Source: Flavobacterium indicum GPTSA100-9 = DSM 17447 (GTDB taxonomy: Bacteria > Bacteroidota > Bacteroidia > Flavobacteriales > Flavobacteriaceae). From it: 64,000 bases of DNA. The DNA is taken from the NCBI RefSeq assembly GCF_000455605.1, contig NC_017025.1:806001-870000 (forward strand), in the 5' to 3' direction. Positions 16,513 through 25,421 of the stretch are shown here, in pieces (position 1 is the first letter of the stretch; each line of letters starts with the position of its first letter). The notes beneath the pieces were generated by a model. That model worked only from the letters and a program-made list of their open reading frames with translations, did no database searches and was not told where the DNA came from. The position numbers and the translations under genes were made by a program.

Positions 16513-17427
16513 ATGACAATTAGCAATTTAAAATCTCATTTTTTTACTGAATTAAAAGGAATTCATGAAGAATCAGAAATTGATTCCTTTTTTCTAATTC
16601 TTATAGACTATTTACATCAATTGAAACGAATCGATCTTTCATTACGTCCTGATTTTGAGGTTTCTGCGGAAGATTTGGTTAAATGGGAGTCTGTAATTTT
16701 AGAATTAAAGAAAGAAAAACCCATTCAATATATTACCGGTGAAGCTTGGTTTTATGGTCTGCGATTTGAAGTGAATGAACATACTTTAATTCCGCGTCCA
16801 GAGACAGAAGAATTAGTGGAATGGATTATTGAAAGTCGAAAGTCAAAAGTCGAAAGTCAAAAGTCAAAAGTCGAAAGTCAAAAGTTAAATGAAGAAAGTC
16901 AAAATTGGAATATTTTAGACATAGGAACCGGTTCTGGCTGTATACCGATTGCCTTAAAACATGAAATTCCAACGGCAACTGTTTATACTATGGATGTTTC
17001 TGAAAAAGCGATTGAAATAGCCCAAAAAAATGCATTAGATAATGAAGTACAAGTAAATTTCATTCATCGCGATATTTTGAAATCTTCAAATCTTCAAATT
17101 AAAGAATCTTCAAATCTTCTTTTCGATGTCATTGTTTCTAATCCGCCTTATGTTCGAAATTTAGAAAAAGTTGAAATAAAGAACAATGTGTTGGAATACG
17201 AACCACATTTGGCTTTATTTGTAGATGATAACGATGCTTTGTTATTTTATCGAAAAATTGCCCAATTAGCCCAAAAAAGCCTTTCTCCAGATGGATATTT
17301 ATTTTTTGAGATTAATCAATATTTGGGAAAAGAGACGATTGAATTATTAGAAAATCTGGGTTTTAAAAACATTCAATTACGTAAAGATTTTATGGGTAAT
17401 GACCGCATGATTCGTTGTGGTTTGTGA
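16513..17427 (+). CDS. prmC: Release-factor glutamine methyltransferase PrmC
   Basis: 304 residues. It methylates the Gln of the GGQ loop in RF1/RF2. The N-terminal helical domain (about 1-90) is followed by the SAM-binding ILDIGTGSGCIPIAL motif near 136 and catalytic N210-P-P-Y213 (VSNPPYV), which is diagnostic. The normal TLIPRPETEELVEW entry precedes. Unusually, residues of about 107-125 are encoded by eight 7-bp AAAGTCR-type units, and 190-203 by 8-bp repeats. Both are non-multiples of three, so slippage would shift the frame. The gene is somewhat longer than usual because of these inserts. Co-transcribed with the GNAT gene. Confidence 0.95.
   Translation: MTISNLKSHFFTELKGIHEESEIDSFFLILIDYLHQLKRIDLSLRPDFEVSAEDLVKWESVILELKKEKPIQYITGEAWFYGLRFEVNEHTLIPRPETEELVEWIIESRKSKVESQKSKVESQKLNEESQNWNILDIGTGSGCIPIALKHEIPTATVYTMDVSEKAIEIAQKNALDNEVQVNFIHRDILKSSNLQIKESSNLLFDVIVSNPPYVRNLEKVEIKNNVLEYEPHLALFVDDNDALLFYRKIAQLAQKSLSPDGYLFFEINQYLGKETIELLENLGFKNIQLRKDFMGNDRMIRCGL
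16832..16887 (+). repeat. 7-bp tandem repeat within prmC
   Basis: Eight units of AAAGTC(A/G), the last one AAAGTTA. Each unit shift changes the reading frame; three units encode a seven-residue period (ESRKSKV, ESQKSKV). Confidence 0.9.
17081..17120 (+). repeat. 8-bp repeats within prmC
   Basis: AATCTTCA occurs twice in tandem, then after eight bases again twice (last unit AATCTTCT). It encodes the SSNLQIKESSNLL stretch, a linker before the NPPY region. Confidence 0.75.
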
Positions 17428-17461
17428 AAAGTAAAAAGTAAAAAGTAAAAAGTAAAAAGTA
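17427..17461 (+). repeat. 7-bp AAAAGTA tandem repeat after prmC
   Basis: Five perfect AAAAGTA units start at the last base of the prmC stop codon. Related in length and purine content to the repeat inside the gene. Confidence 0.85.
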
Positions 17462-17486
17462 ATTTTGACTAATCACTAACCACTAA

Positions 17487-18728
17487 CTACTCATACCTCA
17501 ATGCTTCCACAGGATCTAGTTTTGAAGCTTTTATAGCAGGATATAAGCCTGAAAAAATGGTTACCACTAAAGTAGTTATGAAAGCGGCTGTCATGGCCAT
17601 CCATGGAATGGTAAATTCAAATCCAATAGCTATAGCAATTCCAGATCCGAGTAATATTCCAAGAATAATTCCTAGAATTCCACCTAGTTGACTAATAACA
17701 AATGTTTCGGTGAAAAATTGCCAAGCAATGGTACTTCTTGTAGCGCCTAATGATTTTCTTATACCAATTTCTCTTGTTCGCTCGGAAACAGAAACTAACA
17801 TAATGTTCATTAAGGCAATAGAAGATCCAAAAATAGTGATGATACCAATAACCCAAGCTGCAATACTCAAAGTTTTGGTATTATCCATAATACGCTGAAT
17901 TAAATCGTCACTTCGTTTTATACCAAAATTATCCTCTTCTATCGGATTTAATTTTCGAACTCTACGCATGGTTAACGTAGCTTGATCAACTGCCTGGTTT
18001 AAAAGGGCTTCATTATTTACTTTTATATCAATATCATAATTAATGTTGGGTGCAGAAAAAATAGATCGTGCAATCTGAGCCGGAATCATAATCCGTAAAT
18101 CCTGATTGTTACCAAAGGTGGCGCCTTTTTCTTTCAATAAACCTATAACTTTAAATTTTGCGCCTCTAATTGAAAGTGTTTTATCAATAGGGTTTACACC
18201 ATCAAACAAACCTTTTTCAAAGTTAGAACCTACCACACAAACATAATTGTTATTGTCTACATCAAATGAATTTAAATTTCTTCCTTTTGAAAGTTCCAGT
18301 CCTTTGTTAGGAATATAATTTTCATCAATTCCTAAAACAGAAATTTCAGGGTCCGTTTTTTTGTTTTCATACTTTACTTCTGCATTAGCTACAGCATTAA
18401 ATGAAACAGATGTAGTGGTGAAAGGAAAATCGAATTTTTTTTGAAATTCTTTAGCTTGTGGATAACTTATAATTGGATTGATTTTGTCTTGTGCATCATT
18501 GCGATTAATTTGCGAAGAAAAATCATATTGACTAATCGAAAAAGTATTAGACCCCATCGACGCAAAGTTCTTTAATAAAGTGTTGTCCAATGCAGAAACT
18601 ACGGTTAAAATACCCACTAAGGCCATAATACCAATCGCAATAATAATAACCGTTAATACTGTTCTTAAAATTTGAGTGCGAATTGAACTTAATGCAATTC
18701 TTGTATTTTCTTTAAATAATCCAATCAT
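17487..18728 (-). CDS. MacB/FtsX-type ABC transporter permease
   Basis: 413 residues. Four membrane segments: one N-terminal (about 15-45, RTVLTVIIIAIGIMALVGILTVV) then a large periplasmic MacB-PCD domain (about 50-260), then three near the C-terminus. The FtsX motif is NIMLVSVSERTREIGIRKSLGA near 310-330. It ends with ASKLDPVEALRYE, a typical permease tail. Such proteins use ATP hydrolysis by a partner to drive periplasmic work (efflux or lipoprotein release). The ATPase partner is not adjacent here. Start at 18728 (MIGLFKENTR) preferred over 18734. It is preceded, on the divergent side, by a 12-bp tandem repeat. Confidence 0.92.
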   Translation of the reverse strand: MIGLFKENTRIALSSIRTQILRTVLTVIIIAIGIMALVGILTVVSALDNTLLKNFASMGSNTFSISQYDFSSQINRNDAQDKINPIISYPQAKEFQKKFDFPFTTTSVSFNAVANAEVKYENKKTDPEISVLGIDENYIPNKGLELSKGRNLNSFDVDNNNYVCVVGSNFEKGLFDGVNPIDKTLSIRGAKFKVIGLLKEKGATFGNNQDLRIMIPAQIARSIFSAPNINYDIDIKVNNEALLNQAVDQATLTMRRVRKLNPIEEDNFGIKRSDDLIQRIMDNTKTLSIAAWVIGIITIFGSSIALMNIMLVSVSERTREIGIRKSLGATRSTIAWQFFTETFVISQLGGILGIILGILLGSGIAIAIGFEFTIPWMAMTAAFITTLVVTIFSGLYPAIKASKLDPVEALRYE

Positions 18729-18858
18729 GACCAATTGGTAGTAAAAACTATTTTTTTGTTACACTTTAAGAGTTTTATTTAGAAGTAAGAAAATAAAAAC
18801 TAGAAAGGCAAATTTCTCTTTTAGTTCATTTTAGTAATTCTTATTGAATTTGAAAATT

Positions 18859-18924
18859 GCTGTTGTAATTGCTATTGTAATTGCTATTGTAATTGATGTT
18901 GTAATTGATATTGCTATTGTTATT
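18859..18924 (+). repeat. 12-bp tandem repeat between permease and hisS
   Basis: About five imperfect units of GCTATTGTAATT, itself built from six-base pieces. It lies in a divergent intergenic region where it could change spacing. Confidence 0.8.
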
Positions 18925-18991
18925 TAAAAATAAGATATTTGCAATTCAAAAAAATGATAATTGGCTCATTGCCTTATTGACACATTAAACT

Positions 18992-20362
18992 ATGGCTCAA
19001 AAACCAAGTATACCAAAAGGGACACGTGATTTTTCGTCAACAGAAGTTGCGAAAAGAAATTATATTTTTTCTATTATAAAATCGAATTTTGAAAAATTTG
19101 GTTTTCAACCTATTGAAACACCCACCTTTGAAAATTCAGAAACGTTAATGGGAAAATATGGAGAAGAAGGAGATCGTTTAATTTTTAAAATTTTAAATTC
19201 TGGAGAATATTTGGAAAAAGTAGAAGACCAAATTTTAGCAGATAAAAACACCAAAAAATTAACACCTAAAATCTCTGAAAAAGCCTTGCGATATGATTTA
19301 ACAGTGCCTTTTGCTCGGTATGTGGTGCAACATCAAAACGAGTTAGAATTTCCTTTTAAGCGGTATCAAATTCAGCCTGTTTGGCGTGCTGATCGTCCGC
19401 AAAAGGGTCGTTTCAGAGAATTTTATCAATGTGATGCGGATGTGGTAGGAAGTAATTCACTTTGGCAAGAAGTGGAATTGGTTCAGTTGTATGATACGGT
19501 ATTTTCACAATTAGGATTAAAAGGGGTAACTATTAAAATTAACAATCGTAAAATTTTATCTGGAATCGCTGAAGTAATTGGCGCTTCAGATAAGTTAATT
19601 GATTTTACAGTTGCCTTAGATAAATTAGATAAAATTGGTGAAGACGGCGTAAAGAAAGAAATGCTTGAAAAAGGTATTTCAGAAACGGCTATTGAAAAAG
19701 TACAACCCTTATTTAATTTTACAGGTACCATTGCTGAAAAAATAGAAAAACTTGGTGCTTTACTTAAAACTTCGGAGGAAGGAACAAAAGGAGTAGAGGA
19801 ATTGCAATTTATTTGTAATGCCATTGATACGTTAGGCTTGCAATCGGCTCATTTTGATTTAGATGTTACCCTAGCTCGTGGATTAAATTATTACACGGGT
19901 GCAATATTTGAAGTAGCTGCTCCTGCAGGTGTGGCTATGGGTTCCATTGGTGGCGGTGGAAGATACGACGATTTAACGGGTATTTTTGGTTTGAAAAATA
20001 TGAGTGGCGTGGGAATTTCCTTTGGATTGGATCGTATTTATTTAGTTCTTGAGGAATTAGGTTTGTTTCCTGAAACGGTGACTACCAAGCCACAAGCGTT
20101 ATTTATAAACTTTGGAGACCATGAAGCGTTATATGCTATGCAAGCTATGGCACAATTAAGATCAGCTGGTGTTCGAGTGGAATTATTCCCTGATAAAGCT
20201 AAATTGGATAAACAATTTAAATATGCAGAAAAAAAAGGTATTCCATTTGTTATTTTTGTAGGTGCTGAAGAAATTGCAAATCGCACGTTTAAATTGAAAA
20301 ACAATCATACAAGAGAAGAACAAATCGTACATTTGGCAGCGTTAACAGCGGCTTTACAATAA
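18992..20362 (+). CDS. hisS: Histidyl-tRNA synthetase
   Basis: 456 residues, a class II synthetase that charges tRNA-His. Class II motif 1 region [20 protein letters not shown], motif 2 region [22 protein letters not shown] near 130-151, the histidine-specific [15 protein letters not shown] near 295 and motif 3 [10 protein letters not shown] near 338-347. The C-terminal anticodon-binding domain spans about 365-456. Flavobacterial HisRS usually starts [14 protein letters not shown], which supports the start at 18992. Downstream is an unusual pair of interleaved stems. Confidence 0.97.
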   Translation: MAQKPSIPKGTRDFSSTEVAKRNYIFSIIKSNFEKFGFQPIETPTFENSETLMGKYGEEGDRLIFKILNSGEYLEKVEDQILADKNTKKLTPKISEKALRYDLTVPFARYVVQHQNELEFPFKRYQIQPVWRADRPQKGRFREFYQCDADVVGSNSLWQEVELVQLYDTVFSQLGLKGVTIKINNRKILSGIAEVIGASDKLIDFTVALDKLDKIGEDGVKKEMLEKGISETAIEKVQPLFNFTGTIAEKIEKLGALLKTSEEGTKGVEELQFICNAIDTLGLQSAHFDLDVTLARGLNYYTGAIFEVAAPAGVAMGSIGGGGRYDDLTGIFGLKNMSGVGISFGLDRIYLVLEELGLFPETVTTKPQALFINFGDHEALYAMQAMAQLRSAGVRVELFPDKAKLDKQFKYAEKKGIPFVIFVGAEEIANRTFKLKNNHTREEQIVHLAALTAALQ

Positions 20363-20373
20363 TTGAAAAAAAT

Positions 20374-20419
20374 AATAATCAACACATAGGCTGATTATTT
20401 CGGTCTATGTGTTTTTTTA
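20374..20419 (+). terminator. Terminator with interleaved second stem after hisS
   Basis: AACACATAG-type stem: ACACATAG (20382-20389) pairs with CTATGTGT (20405-20412), followed by Ts. A second perfect 8-bp stem, AATAATCA (20374-20381) with TGATTATT (20392-20399), interleaves with it, so the two either exclude each other or form a pseudoknot. Confidence 0.7.
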
Positions 20420-20425
20420 TAGCTT

Positions 20426-21784
20426 ATGAATAAGTATTTTAAAGAATTTCGATACAATTTTAAATTGGCACTTCCAGTAATTGCTGGAATGGTTGGACAT
20501 ACTTTAGTGAGTGTAGTTGATAATATTATTGTAGGGCAATTAGGTTCTACTGAATTAGCTGCTGTTTCATTAGGTAATAGTTTTATTTTTATAGGTATGT
20601 CGTTTGGAATTGGATTCTCAACAGCTATTACACCAATAATTGCAGAATATGATTCACAAAAAGATATTGAAAAAGGAAGAACTGCTTTTCAGAATGGATT
20701 AATTTTATGTACTATTTTAGGTTTTGCATTATTCTTTTTGTTGTTTTTTGCTAAACCTTTGTTGAACTTCATGAATCAACCCGCAGCTGTGGTAAAATTA
20801 GCCCGACCTTTTTTAGATATTGTTGGCTTTTCATTGGTGCCCTTGGTAGTTTTTCAAGCCTATAAACAATTTGCAGATGGAATGAGTGAAACAAAGTATT
20901 CTATGTATGCTACTATCATTGGAAATATCATTAATGTGGTGTTAAATATTGTCTTAGTTTTTGGTTTATTCGGTTTTCCAAAATTAGGAATTGTTGGTTC
21001 AGCTATCGGAACATTAATTGCACGTATATTCATGGTGCTGTACATGCATTATATTTTAAGTAAGAAAGAAAAATTTAAACCCTTTTTCAACCTATTTGGT
21101 TGGCAATCCTTTGAAAAAAGAATGTCTAATAAAATAATAGCGTTAGGAATTCCTTCTTCCATGCAAATGTTTTTTGAAGTTGCATTATTCACAGGGGCTA
21201 TTTGGTTGTCGGGAATGATAGGTACAACCAGTCAGGCAGCCAATCAAATTGCACTCAGTTTGGCTTCATTAACATTTATGTTTGCCATGGGATTAAGTGT
21301 AACCGCTATGGTTCGAGTGGCTAATCAAAAAGGATTGGAAGATTATCCCAAATTAAATGTTGTAGCACATTCTATATTCTTAATGGCTATACTTATCGAG
21401 ATTGTTTTCGCAGTTGTTTTTATGTTGTTTAATGAATTTTTACCTAAACAATTTGTAAATGTAGAGGTCGCCCATCAAGTAAAAGACACAGCTGAAGTAG
21501 TCGCTATTGCTTCAAAATTATTATTAATTGCTGCGTTTTTTCAGTTGTTTGATGGTATGCAAGTGGTTGTTTTAGGTGCATTAAGAGGTATGCAAGATGT
21601 GAAAATTCCAGCTGTGATTACTTTTATTGCTTATTGGGTTGTTGGATTTCCAGTTTCAATCTATTTGGGATTGTACACCGAATTAAAAGCGGTAGGAATT
21701 TGGATTGGTTTATTAGCAGGTTTGGCTGCTGCAGCAATTTTACTATATTTACGCTTTAAATATTTATTGAGAAAAAGATTATAA
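20426..21784 (+). CDS. MATE-family multidrug/Na+ antiporter
   Basis: 452 residues with about twelve hydrophobic segments arranged as two homologous halves. Family signatures: AGMVGHTLVSVVDNIIVGQLGSTELAAVSLGNS at 19-50 and AANQIALSLASLTFMFAMGLSVTAMVRVANQ near 270-300. MATE proteins export cationic drugs or metabolites in exchange for Na+ or H+. It starts 14 bp after the stem-loop that follows hisS, so it probably has little leader and may be regulated through that structure. The next gene follows 44 bp later. Confidence 0.95.
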   Translation: MNKYFKEFRYNFKLALPVIAGMVGHTLVSVVDNIIVGQLGSTELAAVSLGNSFIFIGMSFGIGFSTAITPIIAEYDSQKDIEKGRTAFQNGLILCTILGFALFFLLFFAKPLLNFMNQPAAVVKLARPFLDIVGFSLVPLVVFQAYKQFADGMSETKYSMYATIIGNIINVVLNIVLVFGLFGFPKLGIVGSAIGTLIARIFMVLYMHYILSKKEKFKPFFNLFGWQSFEKRMSNKIIALGIPSSMQMFFEVALFTGAIWLSGMIGTTSQAANQIALSLASLTFMFAMGLSVTAMVRVANQKGLEDYPKLNVVAHSIFLMAILIEIVFAVVFMLFNEFLPKQFVNVEVAHQVKDTAEVVAIASKLLLIAAFFQLFDGMQVVVLGALRGMQDVKIPAVITFIAYWVVGFPVSIYLGLYTELKAVGIWIGLLAGLAAAAILLYLRFKYLLRKRL

Positions 21785-21828
21785 TGCATTTAATAACAAG
21801 CAATTTTTAATTTACTAACAAAATTTTT

Positions 21829-22056
21829 ATGGAATTACCAAAATTTTTAATCGGTGATAATACCGACTTTCCAGATGATATTTTTATTATCCACTTGGAT
21901 TATCCTCGTTTTTTAATCAATTTAAAAGATGATTCAGTAGAGTTTTTAGAAGAGTTTGAAGAAGAAGACGAAAGAGAAATTGAATCAGAAATGGAGCATT
22001 TAATTACATTGGCAGGTGAATTTTATGATCGCGAAATGGAACGTTATGTTGAATAA
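21829..22056 (+). CDS. Small acidic conserved protein
   Basis: 75 residues, strongly acidic (EFLEEFEEEDEREIESEMEH, residues about 44-63), no signal peptide. I do not recognise a named domain. It starts MELPKFLIGDNTDFPDDIFIIHLDYPRF, a well-ordered beta-like sequence. Similar short acidic proteins occur next to housekeeping genes in Flavobacteria. It lies 14 bp before the DUF4836 lipoprotein and so could be translated with the ABC cassette. Function unknown. Confidence 0.75.
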   Translation: MELPKFLIGDNTDFPDDIFIIHLDYPRFLINLKDDSVEFLEEFEEEDEREIESEMEHLITLAGEFYDREMERYVE

Positions 22057-22070
22057 TTAATTATATATAA

Positions 22071-23549
22071 ATGAAAAAATCTATTTACAAATTATTAGCA
22101 CTATTGGTTTCGTTTTTATTTATTTCATGTAATAGTAATGGAAACGACGATTTATTAGATATTACAACAGATAATACACTTGCTGTAGTTAAACTTAATC
22201 TTGAAAATTTTGAAAAGAAATTTCCAATTGAAAAAATGCTTAAAGATTCTACTAGATTAAAATTTTCTGAAAAAGAAAAGGAGAAAGCAGAATTGTTATT
22301 AAATGCAGAGAAAAATGGAATTGATATTGATAAACCAGCCTACATAATTGTTGATTCAGATAAAAATAAACTGGTTTCTTCTTTTGTTTTATGGATTGCA
22401 GATAAAAATTTATTTCAAACTAATTTTTCTAAAATCGTAGATCGTAAAGTTAAAATTGATGGTAAAAGCTTCCTTTATGCAGGAGAAACGTTAATTGGAA
22501 CAGTTAAAGACGATATGTTAGTCATGTCAACTACGATGGAAAACCCAATAAATTCCTCTTATGGGGTTTATAATCGAGCGCCAGAAAATGTTTCGGAAGC
22601 TTTTTATAAAGAGTTTTGGGATAGAAAAAAAACAGAAAATGAAGAGTTATTGAATCAAATTGATCAGTCGTTAAAAAAAGACATGGACTCAAGCGCTTGG
22701 TTTAATATACATGGTTTTGTCTCTTTAGCTTCAAAAGGTTATATTGAAACGCTGGCCATCAATAAGTTGTTACTTGGATCTGGTTTTGCTATGAATGTGA
22801 ATTTTGAAGAAGGACAAATTGTAGCAAATTCTGAAACGTATTTTAATGATGAAATGAAAGAAATTGTTAAGAAATATTATAAAGATAAAAACATAAATTA
22901 TGAAATTCTTAAATCTATAGATGTTGATAAAGCAAAATCGTTTATGATTGGTTATATCAGTTTGGATTTTGTGAAATATTTTATAAAAGAAGCTGGTTTT
23001 GAGGCAACTATAAATAATGTTTTAGCTTCTCGTGATATTTCTTTAGAAGAAATTGTAAATGGTTTCACAGGGGATTATGCGTTTGTTTCTTTTGGTGATG
23101 TGAAACAGCAAGTGTATGATGAATTCTTAGATTATACATATGAGAAAGTAACTCCAAATTTTGCTTTTGTATTAGGAAAAAATGGTGCAAAAGGAACTAA
23201 GATTGTGGATCAATTTAGAGGAGATTATTCTTTGAAAGATAATATTTTTTACACTAATAAAGATTTATTTGTTTTAGCAAACGATCCAAAATCTATTGAG
23301 TTATTGCAAAATAAGAAAACAGCTGAAAATAAAAAGTTGGATGAAAAATCGGGTATAACCTCTTATTCATGGACTAGTGGTGAAGAACTTAATTTGGCTA
23401 TGTCAAAAGCGAATGCACCTAGCAAGGCTAAAATTGTAAGTGTTGTTTCTGAATCAAAAATGAACGATGGAAATGCCTCTGGACAAGTAATTATTTCTTT
23501 TGATAAAAAAGATAAAAATGCAATCAGTTATTTAATGGGATATGAATAG
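22071..23549 (+). CDS. DUF4836-type lipoprotein
   Basis: 492 residues. Lipoprotein signal MKKSIYKLLALLVSFLFISC with Cys at about 20. The rest resembles the DUF4836 family of Bacteroidota envelope proteins: TDNTLAVVKLNLENFEKK near 35, PAYIIVDSDKN near 95, VMSTTMEN near 160, then alternating beta-rich stretches. No enzyme motif. The last codons overlap the start of the ABC ATPase by 8 bp, which suggests tight coupling, so this lipoprotein is probably a partner or client of the ABC system. Function unknown. Confidence 0.8.
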   Translation: MKKSIYKLLALLVSFLFISCNSNGNDDLLDITTDNTLAVVKLNLENFEKKFPIEKMLKDSTRLKFSEKEKEKAELLLNAEKNGIDIDKPAYIIVDSDKNKLVSSFVLWIADKNLFQTNFSKIVDRKVKIDGKSFLYAGETLIGTVKDDMLVMSTTMENPINSSYGVYNRAPENVSEAFYKEFWDRKKTENEELLNQIDQSLKKDMDSSAWFNIHGFVSLASKGYIETLAINKLLLGSGFAMNVNFEEGQIVANSETYFNDEMKEIVKKYYKDKNINYEILKSIDVDKAKSFMIGYISLDFVKYFIKEAGFEATINNVLASRDISLEEIVNGFTGDYAFVSFGDVKQQVYDEFLDYTYEKVTPNFAFVLGKNGAKGTKIVDQFRGDYSLKDNIFYTNKDLFVLANDPKSIELLQNKKTAENKKLDEKSGITSYSWTSGEELNLAMSKANAPSKAKIVSVVSESKMNDGNASGQVIISFDKKDKNAISYLMGYE

Positions 23550-24192
23550 TATTACCATTCAAAATGTTTATCCCAAGTATTTTATTCCAAAAAACGATCG
23601 TTTAGCATCTCAAATTTGGAATCAAAATATAACTTTTCAAAAGGGCGATAGTTATTTAATTATCGCTCCTTCTGGAAGTGGAAAGTCAACATTGGCTAGT
23701 GCTATATTGGGAAATCATTTTCAATATGAAGGAGCTATTTTATACGATGCTGTTTCAATAAAATCATTGTCAATTGAACAATTAGTCGCACATAGAAAAA
23801 ACGGCGTTCAATTGCTTTTTCAAGATGTTAGATTAATTCCAGAATTAACTTTAAAAGAAAATATCTTATTAAGAATATTTGATAAAAATGAAGCGCAATA
23901 TCTTGATTTAATTAACGATTATTCAAATAAACTTGGTATAACTCAATTGTTGGATAAGAAGGCAATGAATTGTTCCTATGGCGAAAGACAACGTGCAGCA
24001 ATCGTAAGAAGTTTAATAAATCCAGCAAATTTTCTACTTTTTGATGAATGTTTTAGTCATTTAGATGTTGAAAATAAAAGGAATGCTTTTAATCTAATTC
24101 AATCTGTAGCCCAAGAACAGGGTAAAGCAATTGTTTTTTTTGAATTGAATGAATTCTCCTTTCAACATAGTTGTAAAACAATGCACTTGTAA
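23542..24192 (+). CDS. ABC transporter ATP-binding protein, divergent switch region
   Basis: 216 residues. Walker A A42-P-S-G-S-G-K-S-T (first Gly replaced by Ala), Q-loop Gln94 in LLFQDVRLI, ABC signature CSYGERQ at 144-150, Walker B FLLFDE at 164-169 with Glu169 intact and D-loop SHLD at 172-175. The switch region that normally carries the conserved His reads IVFFELNEF at 197-205 and has Leu where His is expected. ATP binding is credible; the rate of hydrolysis is uncertain. Starts within the DUF4836 stop and is followed by a matching permease, so the pair likely forms one LolD/MacB-like machine. Confidence 0.88.
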   Translation: MNSITIQNVYPKYFIPKNDRLASQIWNQNITFQKGDSYLIIAPSGSGKSTLASAILGNHFQYEGAILYDAVSIKSLSIEQLVAHRKNGVQLLFQDVRLIPELTLKENILLRIFDKNEAQYLDLINDYSNKLGITQLLDKKAMNCSYGERQRAAIVRSLINPANFLLFDECFSHLDVENKRNAFNLIQSVAQEQGKAIVFFELNEFSFQHSCKTMHL

Positions 24193-24222
24193 TTATATAA
24201 GTTGTTATAATCTAAATTGTTT

Positions 24223-25380
24223 ATGAAAAAAAGTGTAGTAAAATCACTCTTCTTATACCTTGGTTTATTCTTATCATTTGTTTTAATGTTAAGTTGTATC
24301 CAATTGTATTTTAATGCTAATGATTTGCTTGGTAAGAAAAATAGTGATTCTAATTATTGGTTAACCTTATCAAAAACAATTACTCCTGATAATATTGGTA
24401 GAAAAGAATTGTTAGGTTTTAATAAAGAGAATATTCAAGAAATTGAAAAGTGGAATGGCGTAAAAAAGGTGTATCCTATACTTTCTAATGATTTTAAAGT
24501 TTCGGCAGACGGTGGAAGTTTTATTCCGTTTTATACGGATATGTATTTGGAAGCCATTGATAATGATGCGATTGATGTGCAAGATTTATCAGAATTTAAA
24601 GTGCAAGAAAATACTATTCCTATCATAATTTCTAGGGAATATTTAAATCTTTACAACTATGGTTTTGCACTAAATCAAGGTTTGCCACAAATAACAGAAG
24701 AATTTGCTAAGAAAATAGAAGTAAATATCAATCTAACATTAAAAGAAAAGAATTTAAAGTACAAAGGAAGGTTGGTAGGACTTTCTGATAGGATTCATTC
24801 TGTTTTAGTGCCAAAGTCTTTTTTAGATTCATTAAATAATACACAGAGAAAAACTGCGGAACAAGCTGCCGTTTTTTCCAGAATCTTAGTTAAAGTTAAC
24901 GATGCTTCAGATCAAGATTTAATTTCAAAAATGAATGAAAAGGGATATGAATCTAATCAAGAATCATTGCGTTCAGCTAAAATAAAAGGGAAATTATTTT
25001 TAGTATTAAAAGCAATTGCTTGTATCGGACTTTTTATTTTTCTTTTGTGTATTTTTATGATTATTAATAGCATCAAAATACAGTTTTTAGAGCAAAAAGA
25101 CGAGGTTTCCATAAAGTATTCTTTAGGATATTCTCCTAAAAAAATGGTCAATCAAATCAGTAGAAAATTTAGTATTTCTATTGCTATTACCATTGTAATT
25201 TGTCTATTGCTGTTGTCTGTACTACAATATTATTTTGCTCAGGCTGCAATTGCTAATAATATGCTTTCTTCTACTATTGCAGTTGAATTATGGTCGGCAA
25301 TAGTTATAATACCTCTTGCAGTTTATTTTATTGTAAATTCATTGATTTATAATTGGCTGCTTAAATCTTGGAAATTTTAA
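24223..25380 (+). CDS. FtsX/MacB-like ABC permease partner
   Basis: 385 residues with one N-terminal membrane segment (about 5-28, VVKSLFLYLGLFLSFVLML), a periplasmic domain of about 220 residues, and three C-terminal segments (about 255-280, 305-330 and 350-375). LEQKDEVSIKYSLGYSPKKMVNQIS near 287-310 is the cytosolic coupling helix of the FtsX/MacB class. The large periplasmic domain has the same arrangement as MacB, and the ATPase gene is 30 bp upstream. I chose ATG 24223 rather than TTG 24217. Predicted role: uses ATP energy for periplasmic lipoprotein handling, possibly the DUF4836 protein; unproven. Confidence 0.85.
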   Translation: MKKSVVKSLFLYLGLFLSFVLMLSCIQLYFNANDLLGKKNSDSNYWLTLSKTITPDNIGRKELLGFNKENIQEIEKWNGVKKVYPILSNDFKVSADGGSFIPFYTDMYLEAIDNDAIDVQDLSEFKVQENTIPIIISREYLNLYNYGFALNQGLPQITEEFAKKIEVNINLTLKEKNLKYKGRLVGLSDRIHSVLVPKSFLDSLNNTQRKTAEQAAVFSRILVKVNDASDQDLISKMNEKGYESNQESLRSAKIKGKLFLVLKAIACIGLFIFLLCIFMIINSIKIQFLEQKDEVSIKYSLGYSPKKMVNQISRKFSISIAITIVICLLLLSVLQYYFAQAAIANNMLSSTIAVELWSAIVIIPLAVYFIVNSLIYNWLLKSWKF

Positions 25381-25383
25381 AAC

Positions 25384-25419
25384 AAAAAAGGCTTTACCAC
25401 ACACAGTAAAGCCTTTTTT
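25384..25419. terminator. Bidirectional terminator between permease and serine hydrolase
   Basis: AAAAAAGGCTTTAC and GTAAAGCCTTTTTT form a long stem with T tracts on both strands, between two convergent genes. Confidence 0.88.
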
Positions 25420-25421
25420 GT

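Noticed and set aside
16831..16890. CRISPR-like short repeats in prmC
   Set aside because: The units are 7 bp and contiguous, with no spacers; this is a microsatellite.
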